Below, in pieces: positions 34,714 through 43,580 of a stretch of 64,000 nucleotides of DNA. Origin of the DNA: Clostridia bacterium (lineage in GTDB: Bacteria > Bacillota > Clostridia > UMGS1840 > HGM11507). The first letter of the stretch is position 1; the number at the start of each line of letters is the position of its first letter. The stretch lies in the NCBI GenBank assembly GCA_017414505.1, contig JAFQLQ010000045.1, positions 1-64,000 on the forward strand. The letters are read 5' to 3'. The position numbers and the translations under genes were made by a program. The notes beneath the pieces were generated by a model. That model did no database searches. It was not told the origin of the DNA and saw nothing but the letters and a program-made list of their open reading frames with translations.

Positions 34714-36610
34714 AATGCCGGGAAAACCAAGAGCGAAAAAAGGCACATTTAAAAGAATTATGAAAACTCTTATAGGATATTATCCCGTTCTTGTGCCTGT
34801 TACAGCTTTCTGTATTCTGTTTTCAGCGGTTGCGGCAGCTGTTCCCGACCTTGTTATACAGAAAATTGTTGCAATTATTGATAAATGGTATAAAACGGGC
34901 GACTGGGCTTCGGCTTATCCCGAGGTTTTAAAACAGATTATATTTCTTATAATTCTTTATGCTATTGCTCTTGCGGCAACCGTTTTGTACACGCAGCTTA
35001 TGGCGTTCATTACGCAGGGATTTTTAAGCAAGCTTCGCTGTTCTATGTTTGACGGAATGCAGAATCTGCCTGTAAAATATTTTGATACTCACAAGCACGG
35101 CGATATTATGAGCCATTACACCAATGATATTGATACTCTTCGTCAGCTTGTTTCCCAGGCTCTTCCGTCTTTAATACGTGCCGGAACTGTTGTTGTATGT
35201 GTTTTTGGAATAATGCTTTATTTCAGTGTTTGGATGACACTTGTTTTGCTTATCGGTGTTGCTGTTATGTATGTTGTTTCCAAAAAAGTTGGGGGCGGCT
35301 CTGCTAAGTTTTTCATCCGTCAGCAGAAATCAATGGGACGTGCCGAGGGCTTCGTTCAGGAAATTATGAACGGTCAGAAGGTTGTTAAGGTATTTAACCA
35401 CGAGGATGAATGCAAGGCGGATTTTGATAAAATAAACGAAGAACTGTTTGAAGACAGCAGACGTGCTCACGCTTATGCCAATATTTTAGGGCCTGTAATT
35501 CAGAACATAGGTAATCTTGTTTACGTTGTAGTTGCTATGGCAGGAGGACTTTTCCTCACCTTTAATATTCCCAACATCAGTCTTTCGGGAATGGCTTTCG
35601 GAATAAGCATAGTTGTTCCGTTCCTTAATATGACAAAACAGTTTACGGGTAATGTTAATCAGCTTTCTCAGCAGATAAATGCAATTGTTATGGCGCTTGC
35701 AGGTGCGGACAGAATTTTCACTCTTATGGATGAATGTGCCGAGGAGGATAAGGGCTATGTAACACTTGTTAATGCCAATATTGATGAAAACGGCAACATT
35801 ACAGAAGCAGAAAAACACACAGGTCACTGGGCGTGGAAACATCCTCACAGCGACGGAAGCCTTACTTACACACTGCTTAAAGGCGATGTAAGAATGAATG
35901 AGGTTGATTTTGGTTATGAGGAGAACAAGCCGGTTTTAAAAAATGTTTCTGTTTATGCCGAACCGGGACAAAAGGTTGCTTTTGTTGGTGCAACCGGTGC
36001 AGGTAAAACAACAATTACAAATCTTATAAACCGTTTTTATGATATAGCAGACGGAAAAATCCGTTATGACGGAATTAACATTAATAAAATAAAAAAATCA
36101 GATTTACGCCGTTCTTTAGGCATAGTTCTGCAGGAAACAAATCTGTTTACCGGAACTGTTATGGAAAACATCCGTTACGGAAATCTTGAAGCAACCGATG
36201 AGGAATGTATTAACGCTGCAAAGCTTGCCGGTGCAGACGATTTTATTACAAGACTTCCCGGCGGATATAATACGGAGCTTTCAAATAACGGCTCCAATCT
36301 TTCTCAGGGACAAAGACAGCTTATTGCCATAGCAAGAGCTGCAGTTGCCGATCCTCCGGTTATGATTCTTGATGAAGCTACTTCTTCCATTGATACACGT
36401 ACCGAAGCAATTGTTCAAAGAGGTATGGATAAGCTTATGGAGGGAAGAACTGTTTTTGTTATTGCACACAGGCTTTCAACTGTTAAAAATTCCGATGTTA
36501 TAATGGTTCTTGACCACGGTGAAATTATAGAAAGAGGCACTCACGATGACCTTATAAAAGAAAAAGGCGTTTATTATCAGCTTTATACCGGTGCGTTTGA
36601 ACTGGAATAA
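34706..36610 (+). CDS. ABC exporter half-transporter, canonical nucleotide site
   Basis: This 634-residue partner of the preceding gene has a basic N-terminus (KMPGKPRAKKGTFKR), six membrane helices to about 330, and a nucleotide-binding domain. Walker A is GATGAGKTT, the signature is LSQGQRQLI, Walker B is MILDEATSSID with the catalytic Glu, and the H-loop is VIAHRLSTV. It supplies the hydrolysing chemistry that the first subunit lacks. The 30-60 residue linker before the nucleotide domain (around VTLVNANIDENG) is longer than usual, as in EfrB/BmrD-like subunits. The start is the ATG at 34706, inside GGAGGTGACAGCG, overlapping the upstream stop. Confidence 0.93.
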   Translation: MNKMPGKPRAKKGTFKRIMKTLIGYYPVLVPVTAFCILFSAVAAAVPDLVIQKIVAIIDKWYKTGDWASAYPEVLKQIIFLIILYAIALAATVLYTQLMAFITQGFLSKLRCSMFDGMQNLPVKYFDTHKHGDIMSHYTNDIDTLRQLVSQALPSLIRAGTVVVCVFGIMLYFSVWMTLVLLIGVAVMYVVSKKVGGGSAKFFIRQQKSMGRAEGFVQEIMNGQKVVKVFNHEDECKADFDKINEELFEDSRRAHAYANILGPVIQNIGNLVYVVVAMAGGLFLTFNIPNISLSGMAFGISIVVPFLNMTKQFTGNVNQLSQQINAIVMALAGADRIFTLMDECAEEDKGYVTLVNANIDENGNITEAEKHTGHWAWKHPHSDGSLTYTLLKGDVRMNEVDFGYEENKPVLKNVSVYAEPGQKVAFVGATGAGKTTITNLINRFYDIADGKIRYDGININKIKKSDLRRSLGIVLQETNLFTGTVMENIRYGNLEATDEECINAAKLAGADDFITRLPGGYNTELSNNGSNLSQGQRQLIAIARAAVADPPVMILDEATSSIDTRTEAIVQRGMDKLMEGRTVFVIAHRLSTVKNSDVIMVLDHGEIIERGTHDDLIKEKGVYYQLYTGAFELE

Positions 36611-36613
36611 AAA

Positions 36614-36645
36614 TTATCCCCTTTCGTTAGACGAAGGGGGATTTG
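36614..36645. terminator. Terminator between the ABC exporter and PHP genes
   Basis: Stem ATCCCCTTTCG facing CGAAGGGGGAT with one imperfect pair lies between converging genes. Confidence 0.65.
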
Positions 36646-36648
36646 CTT

Positions 36649-37461
36649 TTACAAATCATATGCAATTGCTTTTCTGTTTTTATAATAATAGCATTTTTTA
36701 AAGCCTGTTTCCTTTAAAAAGGCTATTGCTTCGTTAAAACCGTTACCAATATTTTCAGAAATATGGGCATCTGAACCAAGAGTTATAAGATATCCGCCCA
36801 TTTCGTAATATTTTTTAATAATCCATTCATCCGGCATAAGGGTATTGAACGCAGTGCCAATTCCCGATGTATTTATTTCCATAGCAATTGAATTTTTTAT
36901 TATATATTCAAGAATTTTTGTAATTTGTTCTTCGTAATCCCTGCTTGAAATGCTGCGGTTATATTTTCCGTTTATATAGCGGAGAGGACAGGTAAGATGT
37001 GCCATTATATCGCAGGGGAGTGTTGTAAGAGTTGTAAATACATCGTCAAAATATGTATGCATAAATTCATTTAACTCTTCAGAGGAAAAATCAGAAAAAT
37101 CAATCAACGAATAAGGTCGGTCGCTTTTTTTGTGCTTTACTTCGTGCACTGAGCCAATTATAACATCATAGTTGTGGTTTAGCAGAATATCATTTGTATA
37201 TTCCATGTTAAAAATGCTTTCACCGATTTCTATTCCTTTTAAAACTTCGGGAGTTCCGCTTGAAAGCTTGTTGACTTTTTCCGCTTCTTTTAAGGAATTT
37301 GCAATACGTTTTTTTACATTGTGTTCAATATAATACTGAATGTCGCAATGGTCAGTTACTGCAATGGCAGATATGCCTTTGGTTTTTGCAGATTTTGCAG
37401 AATCTACCGCAAAACCGCTTCCATCGTGTGAATTGTGGGTGTGGGTGTGCATATCAAACAT
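36649..37461 (-). CDS. PHP-domain phosphoesterase, histidinol-phosphatase (HisJ/HisK) type
   Basis: This 270-residue metallo-phosphoesterase has PHP motifs in order: MHTHTHNSHDG (first metal ligands), AVTDHCD, GIEIGE, GSVHEV, and LGSDAHI near the C-terminus. HisJ-like enzymes dephosphorylate histidinol phosphate in histidine synthesis. No other his genes are near, so another phosphate ester is possible. It stands alone on the minus strand between the ABC exporter and the polymerase gene, starting with GGAGGTTAAC-type spacing before the ATG. All metal ligands look intact. Confidence 0.78.
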   Translation of the reverse strand: MFDMHTHTHNSHDGSGFAVDSAKSAKTKGISAIAVTDHCDIQYYIEHNVKKRIANSLKEAEKVNKLSSGTPEVLKGIEIGESIFNMEYTNDILLNHNYDVIIGSVHEVKHKKSDRPYSLIDFSDFSSEELNEFMHTYFDDVFTTLTTLPCDIMAHLTCPLRYINGKYNRSISSRDYEEQITKILEYIIKNSIAMEINTSGIGTAFNTLMPDEWIIKKYYEMGGYLITLGSDAHISENIGNGFNEAIAFLKETGFKKCYYYKNRKAIAYDL

Positions 37462-37543
37462 AGTTAACCTCCGAAAAACATTATACAGATACTATAATAC
37501 CAAAAATAAAAATTGTCAATATCGTTTCAATTTTATTTTTTTG

Positions 37544-37573
37544 TTGCAATAACACCGCATATTGTGGTAAAAT
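37544..37573 (+). promoter_or_regulatory. Promoter for the Y-family polymerase gene
   Basis: TTGCAA (37544-37549) and TAAAAT (37568-37573) are separated by 18 bp. No LexA-type box was seen near it. Confidence 0.5.
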
Positions 37574-37583
37574 ATATTGGGAG

Positions 37584-38858
37584 GTGAGAAAACTGCAAAA
37601 AATTTATATGTGTATTGATTTAAAATCCTTTTACGCATCGGTTGAATGTGTTGAGAGGGGACTTGATCCCATGAAGGTAAATCTTGTTGTTGCCGATCCC
37701 GAAAGGTCGGAAAAAACCATATGTCTTGCTGTTTCTCCTGCCCTTAAAGCGCTCGGTGTAAAAAACCGGTGCAGAATTTTTGAAATTCCGAAAAATATAG
37801 AATACATTGTTGCTGAGCCCCGAATGCAGCTTTATATAGATTATTCTGCTAAAATTTATGGGATTTATCTTAAATATATTTCCAAGGATGATATCCATGT
37901 TTATTCCATAGACGAGGTTTTTATTGATGCCACAAATTATCTTGAATTTTATCATACAACGGCAAGAGATTTAAGCAAAATGATTACCGATGAAATTTAT
38001 AACACTCTCGGAATACGTTCAACCTGCGGAATAGGCACAAATATGTATCTTGCAAAGGTGGCTCTTGATATAACTGCAAAGCACGCCGATGATTTTATTG
38101 GTTTTTTAAGCGAGGAGACCTACAAAAAAACATTATGGGACCATCGTCCTCTTACAGATTTCTGGCGTGTGGGTAATGGTACTGCAAACAGACTTGCCCG
38201 TTACGGAATATTTACCATGAGGGATATTGCCGGGGCAGATGAGGATTTTTTATACAGAATTTTCGGCATAGATGCCGAGCTTCTTATTGACCATGCTTAT
38301 GGAATTGAACCCACCACTATTGCTGATATAAAAAGTTACAAGGCGAAAGCAAACTGTCTTACAAGCGGTCAGGTGCTTATGCGTGACTATAATTTTGAGG
38401 AAGGCCGTCTTATTGTTAAGGAAATGATGGATTTATTATGTCTTGATTTGTCGGATAAGGATTTGGTTACAAATTCCATAACGCTTCACGTTGGATATTC
38501 CAATAAGCTGGATTTAAAGCCGGCTCACGGAACAACTTCTTTAAGAAGTGAAACCAATAATGCTGAGGTTATGGTGGATGCTGTTTCTTATTTGTATGAA
38601 AAAATTGTTAATCCTAAGTTTCCTATACGGCGTGTTAACATAACCTGCAATCACGTTGTGGAGGAGCAATTCCGTCAGTTTTCTATGTTTGATGAGGAAG
38701 AACACACAGATAAAAACCGCCGTATTCAGAAAACGGTTGTTAATATAAAGAAAAAATACGGCAGAAATTCCATTGTAAAGGGTATGAATTTACAGGATGC
38801 CGCCACTACAATGGATCGGAACCGTCAGATTGGAGGGCATAAAAGTGGAGAAAAATAG
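37584..38858 (+). CDS. Y-family DNA polymerase (UmuC/DinB/UvrX-like)
   Basis: This 424-residue translesion polymerase has the Y-family catalytic motifs MCIDLKSFYASVE (first Asp) and YSIDEVFIDAT (Asp-Glu pair), then the thumb (FWRVGNGTANRLARYGI) and a little-finger domain. It copies past damaged bases. It resembles Bacillus UvrX/YqjW more than DinB. The ribosome binding site GGGAGGTG spans the GTG at 37584, so that start is doubtful. A CTG at 37593 has ideal spacing, and the first in-frame ATG (37608) is over 20 bases away. A YolD-like gene overlaps the 3' end, the typical Firmicutes pairing. The boundary at the N-terminus is uncertain; function is secure. Confidence 0.9.
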   Translation: MRKLQKIYMCIDLKSFYASVECVERGLDPMKVNLVVADPERSEKTICLAVSPALKALGVKNRCRIFEIPKNIEYIVAEPRMQLYIDYSAKIYGIYLKYISKDDIHVYSIDEVFIDATNYLEFYHTTARDLSKMITDEIYNTLGIRSTCGIGTNMYLAKVALDITAKHADDFIGFLSEETYKKTLWDHRPLTDFWRVGNGTANRLARYGIFTMRDIAGADEDFLYRIFGIDAELLIDHAYGIEPTTIADIKSYKAKANCLTSGQVLMRDYNFEEGRLIVKEMMDLLCLDLSDKDLVTNSITLHVGYSNKLDLKPAHGTTSLRSETNNAEVMVDAVSYLYEKIVNPKFPIRRVNITCNHVVEEQFRQFSMFDEEEHTDKNRRIQKTVVNIKKKYGRNSIVKGMNLQDAATTMDRNRQIGGHKSGEK

Positions 38859-39003
38859 CCGTCCTAAAATGAGCAGGGCAGACCGTGCAAAGCAGTTTGC
38901 ACCATTTTCTGCACTGCGAGGCTTGTATGAAGCTCTTGAAGCCAAGGAAAAGGAAATAGAACTGGAAAAGGAACAGAAAACAGAGCCGTTTACGGAATGT
39001 TGA
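38845..39003 (+). CDS. YolD-like small protein, partner of the Y-family polymerase
   Basis: This 52-residue protein has the core MSRADRAKQFAPFSALRGLYEAL followed by a charged, Glu/Lys-rich helix. This pattern is typical of small proteins encoded right after UmuC-like polymerases in Clostridia and related to YolD, a proposed UmuD functional substitute. The GTG at 38845 is chosen because GGAGGG lies seven bases upstream. An ATG at 38869 is the alternative. It overlaps the polymerase stop by 14 bases, which implies coupling. The role in translesion synthesis is inferred from context and similarity, not proven. Confidence 0.75.
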   Translation: MEKNSRPKMSRADRAKQFAPFSALRGLYEALEAKEKEIELEKEQKTEPFTEC

Positions 39004-39013
39004 GAGGATTTTT

Positions 39014-40240
39014 ATGGAAAAAGTTGTTTTAATAGGTGCGGCATTGCCCGATGATAAAAATGCCGAAAAAAGTATGGCGGAGCTTGAAATGCTTGCCGAA
39101 ACTGCAGATTGTGAAACTGCCGCATATTTTCTTCAGAATGTGAAGGCATATGATTGCCGTACTTATGTTGGAAGCGGAAAGGTAGAAGAAATAAAGGAAT
39201 TTATTGATGTAAATGATGTTACAATGGCGATTGTAGATGCGGAGCTTTCCGGCTCGGTAACACGAAATTTGGAGGATGAACTGGGTGTTACGGTAATAGA
39301 CCGCAGCCGTCTTATTCTGGATATTTTTGCGGCACGTGCAACCTCCAAAGAGGGAAAATGTCAGGTTGAGCTTGCTCAGCTTAAATACATTCTGCCACGT
39401 CTTTCGGGAATTGGCAGAAGCTTATCACGTTTGGGCGGAGGTATAGGTACAAGAGGCCCCGGTGAAACCAAGCTTGAAACCGATAGACGTCATATAAGGG
39501 CACGCATTGAGCATCTTACCGAGGAGCTTAAGGATATAGAAAAACACAGAAGCAATATAAGAAAAAAACGTCAGAGAGAGGAAATACCGGTTGTGGCACT
39601 TGTCGGATACACAAATGTTGGTAAATCCTCCCTTATGAACTGCCTTACCGATGCAGATGCTTATGTTGAAAACAAGCTTTTTGCAACTCTTGATCCTCTT
39701 ATGAGAAAGCTTCGTGTAAGTGATACTCTGGAGGTTGTTTTAAGCGATACGGTAGGTTTTGTAAGCAAGCTTCCTCATCACCTTGTAGAGGCGTTTAAAT
39801 CCACTCTGGAGGAAACGAAATATGCCGACCTTATTCTGCACGTTGTGGATTCCTCCTCGGAAGAAATTGAAATGCAGATGCAGGTGGTTGATAAAATTTT
39901 AAACGAGCTTGAGGTAACTGATAAGCCGGTGATTACGGTGTTTAACAAAACAGATATAAAAGAACCGCCTTCTTACCTTTGCACCAGAGATACGGTTAAT
40001 ATTTCGGTAAAAAACAAAGAAAACATATCCGCACTTCTGGAGCTTATCGAGAAAAAGTTAAACGACGGAAAAATTAATCTTACTCTTATGATACCCTACA
40101 CAGAGGGAAAAATTTTAGGCGAGCTTTACAAAAACAATCTTATTTTAGAGGAAGAATGTACCGATAAGGGAACAAAGGTAAAGGTTTTTGTAGAGGAAGC
40201 ACGATATAACAGTTTAAAGGAATATATTTACGATGAATGA
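39014..40240 (+). CDS. hflX: GTPase HflX
   Basis: This 408-residue ribosome-associated GTPase has the HflX N-terminal domain (TYVGSGKVEEI, IDRSRLILDIFAARA), the glycine-rich linker GRSLSRLGGGIGTRGPGE, and a G domain with P-loop GYTNVGKS, switch DTVGFVSKLPH and NKTD. It binds stalled or stressed 50S/70S ribosomes and splits them. The length is normal. It begins ten bases after the YolD-like gene, with GAGAGG just upstream, and its stop overlaps the next gene by eight bases, so transcription may run polymerase-YolD-hflX-yigZ. Confidence 0.96.
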   Translation: MEKVVLIGAALPDDKNAEKSMAELEMLAETADCETAAYFLQNVKAYDCRTYVGSGKVEEIKEFIDVNDVTMAIVDAELSGSVTRNLEDELGVTVIDRSRLILDIFAARATSKEGKCQVELAQLKYILPRLSGIGRSLSRLGGGIGTRGPGETKLETDRRHIRARIEHLTEELKDIEKHRSNIRKKRQREEIPVVALVGYTNVGKSSLMNCLTDADAYVENKLFATLDPLMRKLRVSDTLEVVLSDTVGFVSKLPHHLVEAFKSTLEETKYADLILHVVDSSSEEIEMQMQVVDKILNELEVTDKPVITVFNKTDIKEPPSYLCTRDTVNISVKNKENISALLELIEKKLNDGKINLTLMIPYTEGKILGELYKNNLILEEECTDKGTKVKVFVEEARYNSLKEYIYDE

Positions 40241-40856
40241 TAAATTTCTTGTTCCGCTTAAGGAAGCAAAGGCGGAAATAACCGAAAAAAAATCTGTTTT
40301 TATAGGAAGAATTAAAAATGTTGAAACCGAAGAGGAGGCTCTTTCCTATCTTGAGGAAATTAGAAAGCTTCACAGAGATGCAACTCATAATGTTTACGCT
40401 TATCAGATAAGAGAAAACAATATTGCACGTTTTTCGGATGACGGTGAGCCTGCAAAAACTGCAGGAGCACCCATTATGGAGCTTATTAAAAACGAAAACA
40501 TAACCAATGTTATAATAGTTGTAACACGTTATTTTGGCGGCACACTGCTTGGCACAGGCGGACTTGTAAAGGCTTATCAGCGTTCTGCAAAGGAAGCTGT
40601 AAATGCCGCAGGCATAGGCGAGCAGACAAAGTGCACAGAGTTTGTTATAACTGCTGATTATACCCTCTGGGGCAAGGTGGAATATGAGCTTAATAATTCA
40701 GGTGTTCTTGTTCTGGATTCTGAATATACCGATTCGGTAAGCGTTGCGGCTCTTTGCCCGAATGAGGATTTTGATGCCTTTGTAAAACGTATTACCGATG
40801 TTACAAACGGAAAATGTCAGCCGGTTGTTACAGGCGAGCGTTTTCATGTGTTTTAG
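40233..40856 (+). CDS. YigZ/IMPACT-family protein
   Basis: This 207-residue protein belongs to UPF0029/IMPACT. The conserved core KSVFIGRIKNV, HNVYAYQIRE, RFSDDGEPAKTAGAPI and VTRYFGGTLLGTGGLVKAY is complete, and a C-terminal DUF1949-type domain is present (about 137-207). Bacterial YigZ has been linked to nucleic-acid or ribosome binding, but its reaction is not established. Translation is coupled to hflX by the overlap ATGAATGA. Nothing is missing compared with the family. Confidence 0.92.
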   Translation: MNDKFLVPLKEAKAEITEKKSVFIGRIKNVETEEEALSYLEEIRKLHRDATHNVYAYQIRENNIARFSDDGEPAKTAGAPIMELIKNENITNVIIVVTRYFGGTLLGTGGLVKAYQRSAKEAVNAAGIGEQTKCTEFVITADYTLWGKVEYELNNSGVLVLDSEYTDSVSVAALCPNEDFDAFVKRITDVTNGKCQPVVTGERFHVF

Positions 40857-40942
40857 TAACCTGTTGAGAGTAAATTTTTCTTTTAATTACAAAATTTAAA
40901 AAAAATTCATTAAAAAGTCTTTTCTTTTTTGTGAATATGTGA

Positions 40943-40948
40943 TATAAT
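40943..40948 (+). promoter_or_regulatory. Extended -10 promoter for the LCP gene
   Basis: TATAAT is preceded by TGA in the TGn position, 58 bases before the gene start. No good -35 is seen. Confidence 0.5.
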
Positions 40949-41005
40949 TAATCCAAATTGTCTACTAAGCATTAAATCAAAAGAAAAATTTTTGGAGATG
41001 TTCGG

Positions 41006-41968
41006 ATGAATTTTAAGAAATATATAAAAATAGTAAGTATGACAATGCTTATACTTATAGCAGTTTTTGCAGGTATGTATGCAGCTAACTACAGTATGGA
41101 TGTTCACAGCCTTTTCAACGGCGTTTTTGTGGATGAGGATGCCGGTGTTTCTAAAATTGAAGGCGGCAGGGTAAATGTTCTTCTGCTTGCCACCGATAAG
41201 GGTGGATTCCTTACAGATACCATTATGGTTGCTTCTTTTGATAAGGAAAGAAATGTTGTTAATCTGCTTTCTATTCCCAGAGATACAAGAGTTAAGGTTA
41301 ATAACCGAAACTATAAAATCAACTCCCTTTACGGAATGGGAAAAGAGGGTAAGCGCCAGGAGCTTGTTATTGAAAAAATAACAGAGATTACCGGGCTTCC
41401 CATAAACTACTATGCTGTTGTTGATCCTGACGGATTTGGTGATATTATTGATATTTTAGGCGGCGTTGAAATTGATGTTCCGCAGAGAATGTATTATGTG
41501 GATCCAACTCAGGATTTGTATATTGACCTTTATCCCGGTCTTCAGGTTTTAGATGGGGACAAGGCGGAACAGTTCTGCCGTTTCCGTTCCGGTTATGCAA
41601 ATGCGGATTTAGGAAGAATTGAGGCTCAGCAGATGTTCATAAGCGAGCTTGTTAAGCAGAAGCTTAAACCCAAATATCTGCTTAAAGCAAGACCTCTGTT
41701 TAAGGAAATTCAGGAAAATCTTAAAACCAATATCGGTTTGGGTGATATGACAACATTTTTACCGTTAATTAAGCTTCTTGATCCTGAATGTCTTGATTCC
41801 TATCAGCTTCCCGGTTATCCGAATATGATTGGCGGAGCTTCCTATTTCATTTGTGACGATGAAGAAACTGCTGAACTTATTGATACTGTGTTCTTAGGCA
41901 ACGTACCCGAGGAAGAAACACTTGAGGGAGAAGACGGCAAAGAAACAGGTAAAAAATCGGAGGAATAG
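41006..41968 (+). CDS. LytR-CpsA-Psr family wall-polymer ligase
   Basis: This 320-residue protein has a short cytoplasmic start, one membrane helix (about 8-30) and an extracellular LCP domain (LLATDKGGFLTDTIMVASFD, the Arg-rich SIPRDTRV strand, and FCRFR near the middle). LCP enzymes transfer undecaprenyl-phosphate-linked glycopolymers such as wall teichoic acid or capsule to peptidoglycan. Attachment of secondary wall polymers matters for SLH proteins, which bind them. The gene is followed three bases later by the phosphohexomutase, whose product feeds sugar-nucleotide synthesis, and both likely share a transcript. Confidence 0.93.
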   Translation: MNFKKYIKIVSMTMLILIAVFAGMYAANYSMDVHSLFNGVFVDEDAGVSKIEGGRVNVLLLATDKGGFLTDTIMVASFDKERNVVNLLSIPRDTRVKVNNRNYKINSLYGMGKEGKRQELVIEKITEITGLPINYYAVVDPDGFGDIIDILGGVEIDVPQRMYYVDPTQDLYIDLYPGLQVLDGDKAEQFCRFRSGYANADLGRIEAQQMFISELVKQKLKPKYLLKARPLFKEIQENLKTNIGLGDMTTFLPLIKLLDPECLDSYQLPGYPNMIGGASYFICDDEETAELIDTVFLGNVPEEETLEGEDGKETGKKSEE

Positions 41969-41971
41969 AAA

Positions 41972-43297
41972 ATGTCTGCTTTTAAGGCATATGATATAAG
42001 AGGAATTTATAATAAGGATTTTGATAAAGATACAGCTTACAGAATTGGTTTTTTCTTAAAGGATTTATTTGGAGCAAAATCAATTGCCGTTGGCCGTGAT
42101 TGCCGTTTAAGCTCGGATGAAATTTTTGAATATCTCACAAAAGGTATAACCGATTCCGGCTGCGATGTGGTGGATTTAGGCTTAACTACCACTCCAATGA
42201 CTTATTTTGCGGCTTTTGAAAAGGGCTTTGAAACTGCAGTTATGATAACTGCATCCCACAATCCTAAAAATTACAACGGATTTAAAATTTCCGGTCCGAA
42301 TGCTGTTCCTGTGGGAAAAGAAAGCGGACTTGCCGACCTTGAAAAATGGGTTAACGAAAAGGATGTTTCTGTTTCCGTAAATAAAGGAAAGATAACTTCT
42401 CTTGATATAAAAAATGAATACATAAAATTTATGAAAGAAAAAATTGCCGATATTTCCAGTCTTAATTTTGCTGTGGACTGTTCAAACGGTTCTTCGGCGG
42501 TTATTTCAAAAGAAATTTTCGGGGATAAGGCAATTTATTTAAACGATGTGCCGGACGGGAATTTTCCCGGTCACAGTCCTAATCCGATGATGGAATCGGC
42601 ACGAAAGGATTTAAAAGCCTGCGTTAAGGAAAATGCTCTTGATATCGGTATTATTTTTGACGGTGACGCCGACAGGGTAATGTTTCTTGATAATAAAGGA
42701 AAATACATCTCTCCCGACCTTATTCTGTGCGTACTTGCAAATGCACTTATTGAAGAAGAGGGCGAATGTGTTGTAATGGATATACGAAGCTCAAAGGCGG
42801 TGTATTATTACGTTAAGGAGCTTCTGGCTGAGCCTATTATCTGGAAGGTTGGGCACGCATATGCTAAAGCGAAAATCCGTGAAACGGGCGCGCTTTTTGG
42901 CGGAGAGCTTGCAGGGCACTATTATTTTAAAGATTTCGGCTGCTGCGATTCCGGCGTTCTTGCCGCAATTTATGTTCTTAATACTCTTGCGGAGTTTAAA
43001 GAGGACGGATACGAAATAGCAGATATTATCAAGGAATTTTCGGTTTTTGCATCTTCGGGAGAGCTTAATTTTAAAACAGATAATAAAGACGAAATAATTA
43101 AAAAGGTAACCAGGCATTATAAGAAAAAAGATTATATCAAATTTTATGATTTTGACGGTATCCGCTACGAGTTTGATGAATGGTGGTTCAATATGCGTAA
43201 ATCCAATACAGAACCCTATTTAAGACTGGTGGTTGAGGCTAAAGATAAAAAAATGCTTGAGGAAAAAATTGAAGAACTTAAAAAATTTATAATATAA
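41972..43297 (+). CDS. Phosphomannomutase/phosphoglucomutase
   Basis: This 441-residue alpha-D-phosphohexomutase has the phosphoserine loop TASHNPKNYNG (Ser95), the metal loop FDGDADRVMF, the sugar-binding GGELAGHYYFKD and the phosphate-binding RKSNTEPYLRL near the C-terminus. It interconverts hexose 6- and 1-phosphates for cell-envelope glycans. Both glucose and mannose specificity are possible. The GGELAGH form fits ManB/AlgC-type mutases. It starts right after the LCP gene with CGGAGGAATAG as ribosome binding site, so the pair may supply and attach wall polymers. Confidence 0.93.
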   Translation: MSAFKAYDIRGIYNKDFDKDTAYRIGFFLKDLFGAKSIAVGRDCRLSSDEIFEYLTKGITDSGCDVVDLGLTTTPMTYFAAFEKGFETAVMITASHNPKNYNGFKISGPNAVPVGKESGLADLEKWVNEKDVSVSVNKGKITSLDIKNEYIKFMKEKIADISSLNFAVDCSNGSSAVISKEIFGDKAIYLNDVPDGNFPGHSPNPMMESARKDLKACVKENALDIGIIFDGDADRVMFLDNKGKYISPDLILCVLANALIEEEGECVVMDIRSSKAVYYYVKELLAEPIIWKVGHAYAKAKIRETGALFGGELAGHYYFKDFGCCDSGVLAAIYVLNTLAEFKEDGYEIADIIKEFSVFASSGELNFKTDNKDEIIKKVTRHYKKKDYIKFYDFDGIRYEFDEWWFNMRKSNTEPYLRLVVEAKDKKMLEEKIEELKKFII

Positions 43298-43350
43298 TTC
43301 AGAAAATTATCCATAATATTAGTAATTCACAAAGAAAGGAATACAATATT

Positions 43351-43566
43351 ATGGATAATCTTGCTTTAATTCTAACAATCATCGGTGCAATCAACTGGGG
43401 TTCAATAGGATTTTTTGGCTTCGACATTGTAGGAACAATCTTCGGTGGCCAGGGCTCCTTGCTTGCAAGAATTATTTTTGCCGTTGTCGGTCTTGCTGGA
43501 CTGTGGGCAATTACGATTCTTTTTAAAGATAAAACTCCTCAGAATGTAACTCACGTGCACCGCTAA
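43351..43566 (+). CDS. DUF378-family small membrane protein
   Basis: This 71-residue protein has two membrane helices (about 5-27 and 38-60) and the pattern IIGAINWGSIGFFGFDIV, typical of DUF378 (YuzA-like). The function is unknown. It has its own AAGGAATAC-type ribosome binding site and lies between the phosphomutase and a cation transporter, with no clear functional tie to either. The C-terminal tail ends in a His-rich VTHVHR, which could bind metal, but this may be coincidental. Confidence 0.88.
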   Translation: MDNLALILTIIGAINWGSIGFFGFDIVGTIFGGQGSLLARIIFAVVGLAGLWAITILFKDKTPQNVTHVHR

Positions 43567-43580
43567 AAAGGATGGTTTTT

